The notes below the pieces were generated by a model. It ran no database searches. It worked only from the letters and a program-made list of their open reading frames with translations, and was not told the origin of the DNA. The translations under genes were made by a program, and so were the position numbers. 64,000 nt of DNA, from NCBI RefSeq assembly GCF_014648435.1, contig NZ_BMRC01000007.1:372001-436000 (forward strand), given 5' to 3'. Each line of letters begins with the position of its first letter. Within the stretch, counting starts at the first letter, position 1. Shown in pieces: positions 50,580 through 61,664 of the stretch. This DNA is from Nonomuraea spiralis. GTDB lineage: Bacteria; Actinomycetota; Actinomycetes; Streptosporangiales; Streptosporangiaceae.

Positions 50580-51568
50580 GCCCCGCCTGGGTACGCGCCG
50601 AGGACCCCAGCGCCGTCGGCGCCGTCCGGCGGCGGGCCGTCGAGCTGGCCGAGCAGGCCGGATTCGACGCCACCCGCATCGGGCAGACGGCCGTCGCCGT
50701 CAGTGAAGCCGTGTCCAACCTGGTCAAGCACGCCGTGGAGGGCGTCGTCCTGGTCCGTCCGCACCCCGAGGCCCCCGCCACCGTGGAGCTCGTCGCGGTG
50801 GACAAGGGGCCCGGCATGGCCGACGTGGCCCGCGCCCTGCGCGACGGCTACTCCACCTCCGGCACGCTCGGCATCGGCATGGGCGCCATCGCCCGCATCG
50901 CCAGCGGGTACGACGTCCACTCGGTGCCCGGTACGGGCACCGTGCTCGTCATGCACTTCACCGCCGACGACACACCCGGCCCCCCGCTGCGCGCGAGTGG
51001 CCTGACCCGGCCGATCGGCGACGAGGTGAGCTGCGGGGACGGCTTCGCCATCGCCAGGAACGGCGAGTCGACGACGGTGCTGCTGTGCGACGGTCTCGGC
51101 CACGGCCACATCGCCGCCGTCGCGGCGCAGACGGCCGTCGAGCTGTTCGAGCAGGTGCTGGAGCAGGAGCCCGTCTCCATCCTGGAACACCTGCACCGCG
51201 GCCTGAACCGGACCCGCGGCGGCGCCGTCGCGGTGGCGCGCGTGCGGCCGGGCGCCGTCACCTTCGCCGGGCTCGGCAACGTCTCCGGCTGGGTCGCCGA
51301 CGCGGAGGGCCGGCAGGGCATGGTCTCGCTCCCCGGCATCGCCGGCCACCAGGGGCGCACGCTGCGCCAGTTCGAGTACCAGGTCCCCTCCTACGCCACC
51401 GTCGTCCTGCACTCCGACGGGCTGACCGACCGCTGGGCCCCCGGGAGCGTGCCGGGGCTGTTCGCGCGCACCCCCGCGGTCATCGCCGCGACCCTGCTGC
51501 GCGAGGCCGGCAGCAGGCGCGACGACGCCTGCGTGGTGACGGTGAGGCCCGGCGATGGCGGGAACTGA
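50576..51568 (+). CDS. GHKL ATPase fused to RsbX/SpoIIE-type PP2C phosphatase
   Basis: A 330-residue fusion. Residues about 1-135 form an RsbT/RsbW-like ATPase (AVSEAVSNLVKHA, DKGPGMADVARALRDGYSTSGTLGIGMGA). Residues about 150-325 are a PP2C phosphatase (LLCDGLGHGHIAAVAAQTAV, HSDGLTDRW, RDDACVVTVRP) similar to RsbX, which resets the stressosome. Bacillus RsbX has no ATPase domain, so kinase and phosphatase opposing activities lie in one chain here. GTG overlaps the rsbT stop. Confidence 0.88.
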   Translation: MSPAWVRAEDPSAVGAVRRRAVELAEQAGFDATRIGQTAVAVSEAVSNLVKHAVEGVVLVRPHPEAPATVELVAVDKGPGMADVARALRDGYSTSGTLGIGMGAIARIASGYDVHSVPGTGTVLVMHFTADDTPGPPLRASGLTRPIGDEVSCGDGFAIARNGESTTVLLCDGLGHGHIAAVAAQTAVELFEQVLEQEPVSILEHLHRGLNRTRGGAVAVARVRPGAVTFAGLGNVSGWVADAEGRQGMVSLPGIAGHQGRTLRQFEYQVPSYATVVLHSDGLTDRWAPGSVPGLFARTPAVIAATLLREAGSRRDDACVVTVRPGDGGN

Positions 51569-53240
51569 GCTCATCCGCGTCCGGCTCGACACCGACCAGG
51601 ACGTGTTCGTCCTGCGCCGCGTCGGCCGCGCCGCCGCGGAGCTGGCCGGGATGGAGTCGCAGGACCAGATCAGGGTGGCCACCGCCCTCAGCGAGGTGGG
51701 CCGGGAGGCGTACGGCCAGGGCGCGACCGCCGTGATCACCCTCGGCCACGACCAGCTCGTGATCACCATCAGGCACACCCGGCCCTCCGGCCTGGACCAC
51801 TCCGAGGGCCTGGAACTGGCCGGCCGCCTCGTGGACGACGTCGCCGTCGGCGACGGCAGCGTCACCATCACCAAACGGCTCCGGCCGCGCCCCGCCACAG
51901 TCCCGCTGGACGTCATCCGCGCCGACCTCGCGAAGCTGGCCCCGATCAGCGCGTTGGAGGAGTTGCGCGAGCAGAACAGGGAGCTCGCCGAGACCCTGGA
52001 GGACGTGCTGCGGCTCAACTCCGAGCTGCAGGAGACCAACACCGGCGTGCTGGCCATGTACAACCAGCTCTCGGCCGAGCTGGAGGAGACCAACAGGGGA
52101 GTCGTCGCCCTGTACGCCGAGCTGGACGAGAAGTCCGGCCAGCTCCGCGAGACGATCGAGGCGCGCAACCGGTTCTGGGCCACGGTCAGCCACGAGCTGC
52201 GCACCCCGCTCAACTCGGTCATCGGCCTGGTCAGGCTCCTGACCGGCCCGGGCGGCGAGCCGCTGACCCAGGAACAGGGCCACCAGGTCGGCCTCATCGG
52301 CGACTCCGCGCAGACGCTGCTCGAACTCGTCAGCGAACTGCTCGACATGGCCAAGGCCGAATCGGGCCGCCTGGACCCGCAGCCCACGCTGGTCGACCTG
52401 GCGCGGATGGCCGGGCAGCTCCACGTCACCATGCGCCCGACCAGCGAGCGCGCCGGTGTGACCCTGAGCCACGAGATCGCGCCCGAGGCCGCCGAGCTGT
52501 ACGCCGACGAGAGCATGTTGCTGAGAATCCTCCGGAATCTGCTCTCAAACGCGCTCAAATTCACCCAGAGCGGGCAGGTAGTGCTGGCCGCGCATGCCGA
52601 CGAAGCCAGAGGCGAGATCGTCATCACGGTCACCGACACCGGCATCGGCATCTCGGAGGAACATTTGAGGCGCGTGTTCGAGGACTTCTACCAGGTTCCC
52701 GGCTCGCTTCAGGTCAAGGCGAAGGGCACCGGACTCGGGCTGCCGTACGCGCGCAGGCTCGCCGAAGCCCTCGCCGGCACGCTGGAGCTGACCAGCACCC
52801 AGGGCGAGGGCACCACCGCCACCCTGCGGCTGCCGCACCAGATCGGCACGCCAGAGGTCGAACGCGTCCTGATCGCCGACGACGACGAGGTGTTCCGCGC
52901 CGCCGCCCGCCGCATGCTCTACGGCTTCACCGTGCACGTGGACGAGGCCGCCGACGGCGCCGCCGCGCTCGACCTGATGGCCGCCACCCCGCCCGACGTG
53001 ATCCTCGTCGACCTGCTCATGCCCCGCGTGGACGGCAACGTGCTGCTGCACGAGATGGCCGAGGACGAGCGGCTGAGCGGCATCCCCGTCGTCGTCGTGA
53101 CCATCGCCCCGCAGCGGGCCCCGGGCAACCGGCCGGTGTTGTCCAAGCACGGGCTGCGCAGGGAACAACTCCTCCAGGCCATCCGCAGTGCCCGCGGGGG
53201 CGGGGAGGGCGGCGGGGGAGAAGAGAACCGCGATGGCTGA
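51555..53240 (+). CDS. hybrid histidine kinase with N-terminal RsbT-like ATPase domain
   Basis: A 561-residue cytosolic hybrid. Residues about 1-115 resemble the RsbT/anti-sigma ATPase fold (RVATALSEVGREAYGQGATAVI). About 125-205 is a coiled coil (ELREQNRELAETLEDVLRL and onward). A HisKA domain has His213 in VSHELRTPLNS. A HATPase follows (LRNLLSNALKF, DTGIGI, GTGLGLPYARRLA), then a receiver with Asp486 (VILVDLLMPRVDG). No membrane helices. Overlaps the previous gene by 14 bases. Confidence 0.9.
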   Translation: MAGTELIRVRLDTDQDVFVLRRVGRAAAELAGMESQDQIRVATALSEVGREAYGQGATAVITLGHDQLVITIRHTRPSGLDHSEGLELAGRLVDDVAVGDGSVTITKRLRPRPATVPLDVIRADLAKLAPISALEELREQNRELAETLEDVLRLNSELQETNTGVLAMYNQLSAELEETNRGVVALYAELDEKSGQLRETIEARNRFWATVSHELRTPLNSVIGLVRLLTGPGGEPLTQEQGHQVGLIGDSAQTLLELVSELLDMAKAESGRLDPQPTLVDLARMAGQLHVTMRPTSERAGVTLSHEIAPEAAELYADESMLLRILRNLLSNALKFTQSGQVVLAAHADEARGEIVITVTDTGIGISEEHLRRVFEDFYQVPGSLQVKAKGTGLGLPYARRLAEALAGTLELTSTQGEGTTATLRLPHQIGTPEVERVLIADDDEVFRAAARRMLYGFTVHVDEAADGAAALDLMAATPPDVILVDLLMPRVDGNVLLHEMAEDERLSGIPVVVVTIAPQRAPGNRPVLSKHGLRREQLLQAIRSARGGGEGGGGEENRDG

Positions 53241-54804
53241 GCCCGCCTGCGTGCTGGTCGTCGACGACACCCCCACCAAGCGTTACATCCTGTCGAGCTG
53301 GCTGCGCAGGTCCGGGCACCAGGTGCTGGAGGCGAGCGGCGGCGAGGAGGCCCTGGGCATGCTCGCCGCGCACGAGGTCGACCTCGTCGTCCTCGACGTC
53401 CGCCTGCCCGACATCGGCGGCTACGAGGTCTGCGAGCTGATCAAGGCCGACCCGGCCACCGCCGCGATCCCCGTCATCCAGGTGTCGGCCAACGCGATCA
53501 CCCCCGCCGACCGTACGGAAGGGCTGGAACGCGGCGCCGACGCCTACCTGACCGAGCCCATCGAGCCCACCGAGTTCGCCGCGACCGTCGAGGCCATGCT
53601 GCGCTACTACCGGGCGCGCTGGCGGGCCGAGCTGATGGCCGAACGCCTGGCCAAGCTGGCCGAGGTGACGCTGCGGATGAACGAGGCCGAGACGTTCGAC
53701 GAACTGCTGACCGTCGCCGTCGAGGGCACGGCCGAGATGCTCGGCCGCTACTGCGGCACGCTCGCCCTGCCGCCCGACGGACGGCTGCGGCGCTACCGGG
53801 TCCGGCCCGGCGAGCCCGCCCAGGCCCAGCCCGCCGCCTCCGACGTGCTCGACCGCCTCGCCGAGCTGGCGCTGAAGGACGCCTCCAGGGCGCGGGTGTT
53901 CACGCTGATCGCCGGCGAGTGGCAGGGCCTGCTGCCGGACGTACGCGTCGACGGCGCCGCGACCGGCGTGCTCTGCCGTACCAAGAACTCCCCGTCGCCG
54001 GTCTACCTGGGGGCCGAGGCCGTACCGCCGCTCGACGCCGACGAGGTGAACCTGCTGCGCCAGCTCGGCCAGCAACTGGCACTGGCGCTGGGCGCGCTGC
54101 GCGCCTACACCGAGGAGCACGACATCGCGCTGACCCTGCAGCGCAGCCTGCTGCCCAGCCGCATCCCCGAGGTGCCCGGCCTCCAGGTCGCGCTGCGCTA
54201 CCAGCCCGCTGTGGACAACGTCGAGGTGGGCGGCGACTTCTACGAGGTGCTGCAGGTCGACGGGCGCGTCCTGGTCGCGATCGGCGACGTGGAGGGTCAC
54301 TCGCTGCACGCCGCGACCGTCATGGCCGAGCTGCGCCACGCCCTGCGCGCCTCGCTCATCGCCCAGGTGGACCTGAGCGCGTCGCTCGACCTGCTCAACC
54401 AGCTCATGCGGCGCTACCACCGGGGCCTGACCGCCACCGTCTGCCTCATGCTCATCGACCCGGCCACCGGCGAGATCGAGCTGGCCAACGCCGGGCACAT
54501 GCCGCCGCTGTTCGCCGGGCCCGGCAGCTCCTACCACACGCTGGGCAACCTGCTGCTCGGCGCGGTGCCCGAGGAGTACCAGGTGGACCGGCTGAAACTG
54601 CCGCCCGGCGGCACGATGATGTTGTTCACCGACGGACTGCTGGAGGACCGGCACGTCCTGCTCGACGACAGCATGGAGCGGGCCAGGCGGCTCGCCGAGA
54701 CCGTCGAGGACGATCTGGAGGAGTTCGCCGAACGCATGCTGGGGGCGTTCGGGGCGCGCGAGGACGACGTGGCGCTGGTCGTCGTACGCCGCACGCCCGC
54801 CTAG
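53233..54804 (+). CDS. receiver-GAF-like-PP2C phosphatase (RsbU/SpoIIE type)
   Basis: A 523-residue response-regulated phosphatase. Receiver domain 1-130 with Asp55 (LVVLDVRLPDIGG). Middle region about 150-290 looks like a GAF-type domain. The PP2C/SpoIIE domain (about 305-523) has VEVGGDFYEVL, IGDVEGHSLHAATVMAEL and TDGLLEDR. It would dephosphorylate an anti-anti-sigma factor when its receiver is phosphorylated. Overlaps the hybrid kinase gene by eight bases, the probable phosphodonor. No STAS substrate is encoded after it. Confidence 0.9.
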   Translation: MAEPACVLVVDDTPTKRYILSSWLRRSGHQVLEASGGEEALGMLAAHEVDLVVLDVRLPDIGGYEVCELIKADPATAAIPVIQVSANAITPADRTEGLERGADAYLTEPIEPTEFAATVEAMLRYYRARWRAELMAERLAKLAEVTLRMNEAETFDELLTVAVEGTAEMLGRYCGTLALPPDGRLRRYRVRPGEPAQAQPAASDVLDRLAELALKDASRARVFTLIAGEWQGLLPDVRVDGAATGVLCRTKNSPSPVYLGAEAVPPLDADEVNLLRQLGQQLALALGALRAYTEEHDIALTLQRSLLPSRIPEVPGLQVALRYQPAVDNVEVGGDFYEVLQVDGRVLVAIGDVEGHSLHAATVMAELRHALRASLIAQVDLSASLDLLNQLMRRYHRGLTATVCLMLIDPATGEIELANAGHMPPLFAGPGSSYHTLGNLLLGAVPEEYQVDRLKLPPGGTMMLFTDGLLEDRHVLLDDSMERARRLAETVEDDLEEFAERMLGAFGAREDDVALVVVRRTPA

Positions 54805-54813
54805 CCCCGCGCC

Positions 54814-56175
54814 CTACCGCGTGTAGCGATGTTTGGCGCCCGGCGGGAAGTACTCCGGATCCCCGGCCTCCCGCAACCGGATGAACGGCGTCTGCTGCGC
54901 CACCGGCACATAGTTCGCGAACTCGCTGTTCAGCCGCAGGAGCTGGGCCAGGATCGAGGTGCCCACGGCCTGCGCCACCTCCTCGGACGGCTTCTCGCCG
55001 GGCATCAGCTCCACCGTGACCGTCAGATGCCGGTCGTGGTCGGCGTCCACCGCCGCCTCCATCACGAACTTGCCCGTCACCGACCCGCTGACCTCCGGCT
55101 GCTCCAGCCCGACCGCGACGTTCTCCGGGTAGACGTTCGCGCCGTAGTAGGACAACGTGAAGTGGCTGCGGCCGAAGACGTAGACGAACGGGTGCCGCGG
55201 GCCGGACGCCGTGGAACTGAAGCCGCGCCGCTGCGCGAACTCCAGCATGCGCTCGTACGGGATCACGCCGCCCTCGTCGGCGATGTGGTACCTGACCAGC
55301 GGGACGCCGTTGTCGCCGGAGAACAGCAGGGTGCCCTCGTGCGCCTCGAAGAAGCGCACCCCGGGGTCGTACTGCACGAGGGTCGGCAGCCGGGACTCCC
55401 CGAACAGCTCCCTGGCCGCCTCCGGCCGCGCGGACAGGAAGCGGCGCAGCTCGACCGAGAGCGGCGTCTCGTTGCCGAGCACGCCGGCGTCGGCGGTGCC
55501 GTACAGGGAGGCGATGCCGCGTACCGGGTCGGCCATCCCGGCGCGGCCGGCCACCAGCGTGCGCCACTCCTCGCTGAACACCTCGCCCGCCGTGACCAGC
55601 TTGACGTCCCAGTCGGCCCAGGGGAGCGGCTCGGTGTCGATGACGTTCTTCAGGAACGGCGGATAGCCCAGCAGGACCACCTGGTCGAAGTGCGGCGCCA
55701 GCTCCGGCAGCACCCGCGCGATCTCCCTGCGGTCGGTGCCGGGCGCGACGACGGTGATCGGGTAGCCGCGTTCGGCCAGGTGGCGGCAGCAGTCGATGGT
55801 GAACAGGCCGCCGACCCAGGTGCCGAGGGCGAAGCAGACCACGGCCAGCGTACGGCGTTCGCGGGCGCCGAAGGAGTCCCTGAAGACCTCTTCGAACCGG
55901 GCGGCGATCACCCGCTCGTCGGCCACCGTACGCGGCCAGAACGACGGCGTGCCCGTCGAGCCGGAGGACACGGCCACGAGGTCGCCGATCACGCCGTCCC
56001 TGCACAGGTCGGGGAGGGGGTGGCGGCGGATGTAGGTGTCCTTGCTCGTCATCGGCAGGCGGCTGAAGTGCTCCAGGGTGGTGACGGTCGCGGGCTCGAC
56101 ACCGTGCTCGGCCAGGAACGTCCGGTAGGCGGGCACGGTTTCGGCCACCTGGTGGAAAAGCTCTAGAGGTTCCAT
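54814..56175 (-). CDS. PaaK-like AMP-forming adenylating enzyme
   Basis: A 453-residue phenylacetate-CoA ligase-like protein. P-loop-like SSGSTGTPSFWPRT (about residues 69-82), STY-type IASLYGTADAGVLGNE, and C-domain YPENVAVGLEQPEV support adenylation. Relatives also activate acids for carrier or luxE-type transfer. No carrier protein or thioesterase is next to it. Converges on the Rsb-type cluster with a 9-base gap. Confidence 0.87.
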   Translation of the reverse strand: MEPLELFHQVAETVPAYRTFLAEHGVEPATVTTLEHFSRLPMTSKDTYIRRHPLPDLCRDGVIGDLVAVSSGSTGTPSFWPRTVADERVIAARFEEVFRDSFGARERRTLAVVCFALGTWVGGLFTIDCCRHLAERGYPITVVAPGTDRREIARVLPELAPHFDQVVLLGYPPFLKNVIDTEPLPWADWDVKLVTAGEVFSEEWRTLVAGRAGMADPVRGIASLYGTADAGVLGNETPLSVELRRFLSARPEAARELFGESRLPTLVQYDPGVRFFEAHEGTLLFSGDNGVPLVRYHIADEGGVIPYERMLEFAQRRGFSSTASGPRHPFVYVFGRSHFTLSYYGANVYPENVAVGLEQPEVSGSVTGKFVMEAAVDADHDRHLTVTVELMPGEKPSEEVAQAVGTSILAQLLRLNSEFANYVPVAQQTPFIRLREAGDPEYFPPGAKHRYTR

Positions 56176-56402
56176 GGGCTATGCGCGTCCGCCCGCCCCC
56201 GTCCGGAGACCGGCCCCGCGCCTCCTCCCTCCGAAATACGCCGACTCCACCCCATGGTGACACCCCCACCCCATCCAGCCCATCACCCACACCCCCGCCC
56301 ATCTCTGGCCCGCGCGGCCTCTCGGGGTGTGCGCCGGTTCCCCTACCCCCGGTTCGCCCGTCCGCCGCCCCCGGGGTGTACGTGGGCCCCTCGGAGGGCG
56401 GG
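56176..56402. other. intergenic region with C-rich tract
   Basis: About 227 bases separate two genes. The stretch 56250-56300 is almost pure C/A/T on this strand (CCCCACC-type runs), and no gene or convincing hairpin was seen. It holds no promoter I can define. Confidence 0.4.
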
Positions 56403-57059
56403 TCATTCGCCGGGGCGGACGAGGCCGGATTCGTAGGCGAAGACGATGGCCTGGGCGCGGTCGCGCAGCCCCAGCTTGGTCAGCATCCGCCCCACATGCG
56501 TCTTGACCGTCTGCTCGGCCACGAACAGCTTCTGGGCGATCTCCTGGTTGGACATGGCCTGCGCGACCAGGATGAGCACCTCGGTCTCGCGCTCGGTCAA
56601 CTCCTCCGGCCGCCTGCCCGTCGGGGTACGGGGGCCGCCCAGCCGGGCGAACTCGTGGATCAGCCGCTTGGTGATCGCCGGGGCGATGAGCGCGTCACCG
56701 GCGGCGACCACCCGGACGGCCTCCGCGAGCTGCGCCGCCGAGGCGTCCTTGAGCAGGAACCCGCTGGCCCCGGCCCGCAGCGCCTCGTAGACGTAGTCGT
56801 CGAGGTCGAACGTCGTCAGGATGAGCACCTTCGAGGCCGGGCTCGCCGCCAGCACCTCCCGGGTCGCCTCCAGCCCGTTCATGACCGGCATGCGTATGTC
56901 CATCAGCACGACGTCGGGGCTCAGCTCGACCGCGCGCGCCACCGCCTCGCGGCCGTCGGCCGCCTCGCCCACGACCTCGATGTCCGGCTGCCCGCTCAGG
57001 AACACGGTGAAGCCCGTGCGCACCATGCCCTGGTCGTCGGCGATCAGCACGCGGATCAC
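56403..57059 (-). CDS. NarL-type response regulator (LuxR HTH)
   Basis: A 218-residue regulator with receiver (D8/D9, phospho-Asp54 in DVVLMDIRMPVMNG) and a C-terminal LuxR HTH (about residues 150-210, LTERETEVLILVAQAMSNQEIAQKLFVAEQTVKTHVGRMLTKL). Coupled to the kinase gene (ATGA overlap at 57056). No output gene is obvious nearby. Confidence 0.95.
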   Translation of the reverse strand: MIRVLIADDQGMVRTGFTVFLSGQPDIEVVGEAADGREAVARAVELSPDVVLMDIRMPVMNGLEATREVLAASPASKVLILTTFDLDDYVYEALRAGASGFLLKDASAAQLAEAVRVVAAGDALIAPAITKRLIHEFARLGGPRTPTGRRPEELTERETEVLILVAQAMSNQEIAQKLFVAEQTVKTHVGRMLTKLGLRDRAQAIVFAYESGLVRPGE

Positions 57060-58648
57060 GCGCGGCCCTCCCTCTCCTCGGCCGCCTTCCCGGTCGGCTG
57101 CTTCCCGGTCGGCTGCTTCTCGATCGGCTGTTCCCCGGTCGGCTGTTCCTCGATCGGCAACACGGCGCTCACCTGGTAGCCGCCGCCCCTCGCGGGCCCG
57201 GCGTCGAGCGTGCCGCCGAGCAGCGCCGCGCGCTCGCGCATGCCCACCAGCCCCTGCCCGGCCCCGGGCGTGGCCGCGGGGGACAGGCCGAGGCCGTTGG
57301 CGACGCGCAGGCGCAGCGTGGCGTCGTCCCGCGTGATCTCGACGGTGACGCTCGACCCCGGCGCGTGCCGCATCGCGTTGCTGAGCGACTCCTGCACGAT
57401 CCGGTACGCCGACAACCCCACCGCGGGCGGCAGCCCGCCGACCGGCCGCCGCTGCCTGACCACGACGGCGAGCCCCGCGTTGCGGGCGTTGGCCACCAGC
57501 TCCTCCAGCCGGTCGAGGCCGGGCTGCGGCGCGGTGTCGGTGCGGCCGTCCTTGTCGCGCAGGACGCCGAGGACCTGCCGCAGCTCGGTGATGGCCTCAA
57601 GGGACAGCGCGCGGATCTCCGCCAGCCCGGCCTCCAGCTGCGTCGGGTCGCCCGCGGCCTTGAGCGGCACCGCCTCCGCCTGGATGGCGATCACCGACAT
57701 GTGGTGGGCGACCACGTCGTGCAACTCGCGGGCGATGCGGGCGCGCTCCTCCAGCACCGCCTGGGCGCCCTCGGCCTGCCGGGTGCGCCGCTCCTCCTGG
57801 ATGAGCCTCGCCGTGGCGTTGCGGCGGGCGCGCACGTTGTGGCCGAACAGCAGGACGACCGCCGCGAGGCCCCCCACCACCGGCATCGAGTCGCCGTCGG
57901 CGGCCCACAGGAACAGGGCCGTGACGACCCCGGCCCCCAGCACGATCCGCCGGTCACAGCGGACGCCCACGGAGTAGAGCGCCAGCAGGAACGCCACCCC
58001 CACCGTCATCGGATACGGCGCGTAGCCCTCGTCGCGGCCGATCGTCAGGTCGGTGCATACGGCGACCGGGGCGAGGACGATCGCGACCCGCCACGCCGCC
58101 AGCGGCCACCGGTTGCGCAACGCCACGGGCAGGCCGGCGGCCAGGCCCGTCAGGAGGACGAACCCGCCCCAGACCGGCAGCGGATCGCCCGGCGTCAGCG
58201 CGGCCTGATCGTTCCACTCCTGGGCCGTGGACAGCGTCACGCCGAACAGCTCCACGGCCAGCACGAGCTCGGCCACCTGCACCAGGCTGAACGTCTTGAC
58301 CGGGACCAGCCGCGCGAGCCACCGCGGCACCGGCATCATCAGCCACCGGGAACGGGGCCGTGGCGGGGGATCGGCGCTGCCGGTGAGCAGCGCGAGCGTG
58401 AAGGGCCGCAGCACGGCCAGGAGAGCCCGCCCCAGCGTGACCGCGAGGCGCGACGCCACCGCCCCGGCCCCGCCGCTCACGCCATCCGGTTCGGGAGAAC
58501 CAACCGGTTCGGGGGACGGGGACGCGCCGGCACGCGCGCTGCCCGCGGGGGCGGGGGGCGAGGAGCGCCGGTCACGGTGATTCACCTGGTCAAGGATACG
58601 GAAGGCCGGCCCGTCCGGCGTCAACCCCAGGTCTGATCCGGACCTCAC
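57056..58648 (-). CDS. membrane sensor histidine kinase, HisKA_3 type
   Basis: A 530-residue kinase for the NarL regulator. An N-terminal Pro/Ser/Gly-rich stretch is followed by five or six membrane helices (about residues 120-275), HisKA_3 with ERARIARELHDVVAHHMSVIAIQAEAV, and a HATPase end (VQESLSNAMRHAPGSSVTVEI, GLVGMRERAALLGG). Start uncertain: GTG 58648 is the longest, GTG 58585 would also fit. Diverges from lon. Confidence 0.88.
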   Translation of the reverse strand: MRSGSDLGLTPDGPAFRILDQVNHRDRRSSPPAPAGSARAGASPSPEPVGSPEPDGVSGGAGAVASRLAVTLGRALLAVLRPFTLALLTGSADPPPRPRSRWLMMPVPRWLARLVPVKTFSLVQVAELVLAVELFGVTLSTAQEWNDQAALTPGDPLPVWGGFVLLTGLAAGLPVALRNRWPLAAWRVAIVLAPVAVCTDLTIGRDEGYAPYPMTVGVAFLLALYSVGVRCDRRIVLGAGVVTALFLWAADGDSMPVVGGLAAVVLLFGHNVRARRNATARLIQEERRTRQAEGAQAVLEERARIARELHDVVAHHMSVIAIQAEAVPLKAAGDPTQLEAGLAEIRALSLEAITELRQVLGVLRDKDGRTDTAPQPGLDRLEELVANARNAGLAVVVRQRRPVGGLPPAVGLSAYRIVQESLSNAMRHAPGSSVTVEITRDDATLRLRVANGLGLSPAATPGAGQGLVGMRERAALLGGTLDAGPARGGGYQVSAVLPIEEQPTGEQPIEKQPTGKQPTGKAAEEREGRA

Positions 58649-58726
58649 TCTCAGGTATCGCTTACATCATTACGATCGCCGTGAGCGAACATCGGCAAGG
58701 TTGGGAACAATGGCCCGCTCTGATGA

Positions 58727-58747
58727 ATTGAGTCGGTATAACTCAAT
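58727..58747 (+). promoter_or_regulatory. HAIR element (HspR operator) before lon
   Basis: ATTGAGT-N7-ACTCAAT is a perfect 7+7+7 inverted repeat. It is the HspR-associated element consensus CTTGAGT-N7-ACTCAAG with only the outer base changed symmetrically. A TATAAC -10-like hexamer lies within the spacer, 14-34 bases before the lon ATG. HspR control of lon is known in Streptomyces. Confidence 0.85.
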
Positions 58748-58761
58748 CCTTTGGAGTTCGC

Positions 58762-61122
<2,361 letters not shown>

Positions 61123-61146
61123 CCCGAGAGGGCACGGCCCCTTACG

Positions 61147-61187
61147 CCGCCCCGCCGCACCCGGCCCCTCCGGGTGCGGCGGGGCGG
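61147..61187 (+). terminator. strong hairpin terminator after lon
   Basis: CCGCCCCGCCGCACCCGG is followed by loop CCCCT and its perfect complement, an 18-base-pair GC stem. It lies 25 bases after the lon stop. There is no U-run, as is typical of actinomycete terminators. Confidence 0.8.
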
Positions 61188-61208
61188 TCGCATGTCCGAC
61201 TGAGGAGG

Positions 61209-61625
61209 TCAGGCGGTGATCAGGAGCGCCTCCAGCTCCTCCAGCAGCGCCACGACGCGGGCGGCGCGTTCCGGGTCGCCGACCGCGGCGCGCACCGCGT
61301 CGTCCACCGGCCTGCCCGCGCGGCGGTGGACCGCGTTCATGGCCAGGTCCGTCGCCGTCACCCGAGTACGCCGCCCGTCGCCGGGATCGGGCGCCGCCTG
61401 GACGAGGCCGCGCTCGCGCATCCTGGCCACCGAGGCCGACACGTGACTCTGGACGAACCCCGTCCTGGCCTGGATCTCGCCGACGGTGCTGCCCGGGTGG
61501 CGCAGCACGTCCTCGAAGACGGCCTCCTCGCCGGGGGTCAGGGGCGGGCCCTTGGTCTCGCCGGCCGCCGCCTTCGACAGCTCCACGAGCCGCCGTCCGA
61601 GCCTTCGCATCCGTGCCACGTTCAT
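61209..61625 (-). CDS. MarR-family regulator
   Basis: About 138 residues (ATG 61625; an in-frame TTG at 61634 would add three). Winged helix HPGSTVGEIQARTGFVQSHVSASVARMRERGLVQAAPDPGDGRRTRV with the wing DPGDGRRTRV. Divergent from a methyltransferase gene with tandem repeats between, a typical MarR autoregulatory arrangement. Confidence 0.9.
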   Translation of the reverse strand: MNVARMRRLGRRLVELSKAAAGETKGPPLTPGEEAVFEDVLRHPGSTVGEIQARTGFVQSHVSASVARMRERGLVQAAPDPGDGRRTRVTATDLAMNAVHRRAGRPVDDAVRAAVGDPERAARVVALLEELEALLITA

Positions 61626-61637
61626 GGTCGCCAATCT

Positions 61638-61664
61638 TATCGCTGGAGATGTATCGTTGGAGAT
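61638..61664. repeat. tandem 13-base repeats, probable MarR operator
   Basis: TATCGCTGGAGAT (61638-61650) and TATCGTTGGAGAT (61652-61664) repeat with a 14-base period between divergent starts at 61625 and 61665. Each unit has TATC/GATA-like ends, so it is weakly palindromic. The second overlaps the methyltransferase ribosome site. Confidence 0.6.
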
